A stretch of 64,000 bases of DNA from positions 5,270,001-5,334,000 of the forward strand of contig NZ_CP017641.1 of NCBI RefSeq assembly GCF_001983935.1, given 5' to 3'. The translations under genes were made by a program, and so were the position numbers. The notes under the pieces were generated by a model. It made no database searches and had not been told where the DNA came from. It saw only the letters and a program-made list of their open reading frames with translations. This DNA comes from Fuerstiella marisgermanici (GTDB lineage: Bacteria; Planctomycetota; Planctomycetia; Planctomycetales; Planctomycetaceae). Shown here one piece after another: positions 63,799 to 64,000 of the stretch. Within the stretch, counting starts at the first letter, position 1; the number at the start of each line of letters is the position of its first letter.

Positions 63799-64000
63799 AT
63801 GAGGCTTCGACTCATGAAATCTGTCAACGAAATGCTTAGGTTTCTTCAGCAATGCCTGTCTTCGCGACGGGACGAGCGCCGTTCGGGGCCTCAAAAAATG
63901 AAGGGGCTTGGGTTTGCAGAGGCAGTCGAAGCACGGCTGTTACTCACCGCCGACCTGCGGGATGCCTTGTTCGCTCCGGTGGTCATGGATGAAATCTCGG
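63799..64000 (+). CDS. N-terminus of a large surface protein with LEPR-XLL-like motif (cut by window edge)
   Basis: An open frame runs from ATG 63799 (or ATG 63814) past the window end with no stop, giving 67 codons. The peptide begins with a basic region and, at about residues 44-52, VEARLLLTAD followed by LRDALFAPVVMDEIS. This is very close to the LEPR-x-LL motif (often LEPRVLLSAD) that marks the N-termini of giant extracellular proteins in planctomycetes, with Val-Glu-Ala-Arg in place of Leu-Glu-Pro-Arg. The remainder would be expected to be repeats (cadherin, dockerin or similar). The SD is not clear. Confidence 0.65.
   Translation, partial: MRLRLMKSVNEMLRFLQQCLSSRRDERRSGPQKMKGLGFAEAVEARLLLTADLRDALFAPVVMDEIS

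Noticed and set aside
1-64000. CRISPR array, rRNA operon, prophage or IS transposase
   Set aside because: No regularly spaced direct repeats, no rRNA sequence, and no phage or transposase-like proteins were seen.

Overview
The window looks like chromosomal DNA of a marine-type planctomycete (Planctomycetales). The evidence is the set of family signatures: a DUF1559 pseudopilin-like protein, a PSD1/DUF1549-DUF1553 planctomycete cytochrome protein, a formylglycine sulfatase, a DUF6268-like outer-membrane protein, large WD40, HEAT and PQQ-propeller proteins, two Gfo/Idh/MocA oxidoreductases, eukaryote-like Ser/Thr kinase and FHA proteins, and a cut-off gene at the right edge whose start carries a LEPR-XLL-like motif. 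I cannot name the genus. No prophage, integrase, transposase gene or CRISPR array is visible. Genes are mostly monocistronic or in short operons.

Layout. 1-5.1 kb: the tail of an unknown gene, a 258-bp fold-back (MITE-like) palindrome, then a three-gene MacAB/DevBCA-type export operon (ATPase, FtsX-like permease, HlyD-like adaptor, minus strand). 5.5-13.3 kb: a HEAT/TM/beta-propeller membrane protein, a WD40 lipoprotein and a DUF1559 protein, the last with its own terminator. 14-17 kb: a sulfatase and a beta-barrel-like outer-membrane protein. 17.4-22 kb: a plus-strand run of SPFH-GYF protein, double zinc-ribbon membrane protein and BatA/vWA protein, recalling the SPFH/zinc-ribbon part of the Bacillus psp (ydjGHI) locus. 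22-33.6 kb: PSD1 cytochrome protein, HAD phosphatase, Gfo/Idh dehydrogenase, a coupled zinc-ribbon/BamE-like pair, a sialidase-fold protein, a HEAT-YHS protein and a small TPR protein. 33.8-41.7 kb: a 1634-aa PQQ-propeller protein, a Tat-exported Gfo/Idh oxidoreductase and an exported thioredoxin whose ribosome-binding site lies inside a strong hairpin. 41.8-42.2 kb: two convergent CAT-anticodon tRNA genes with hairpin terminators between them. 42.4-53.4 kb: an LRR-TPR lipoprotein, a cadherin-repeat membrane protein, and a signalling operon (tandem FHA protein, transmembrane Ser/Thr kinase, four-TM protein) next to a coiled-coil membrane protein. 53.8-57.5 kb: an orphan NtrC-type regulator, an exported alpha/beta-hydrolase-like protein and an FHA protein. 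57.6-61.7 kb: an operon of an antiporter-EIIA fusion, an M20 peptidase/deacylase and a TIGR03364-like amine oxidase. 61.8-63.4 kb: glnS. The last 200 bases open a large surface-protein gene.

The two best candidates for something little described are the kinase/FHA/four-TM membrane module (47.3-51.5 kb) and the SPFH-GYF/zinc-ribbon/vWA run (17.4-22 kb), which I read as a membrane-stress or protein-scaffold module. Both are inferences from domain content and gene order. Starts were moved from the longest possible reading frame where a Shine-Dalgarno (SD) sequence, a signal peptide or a neighbour made a downstream start more convincing; each case is noted.
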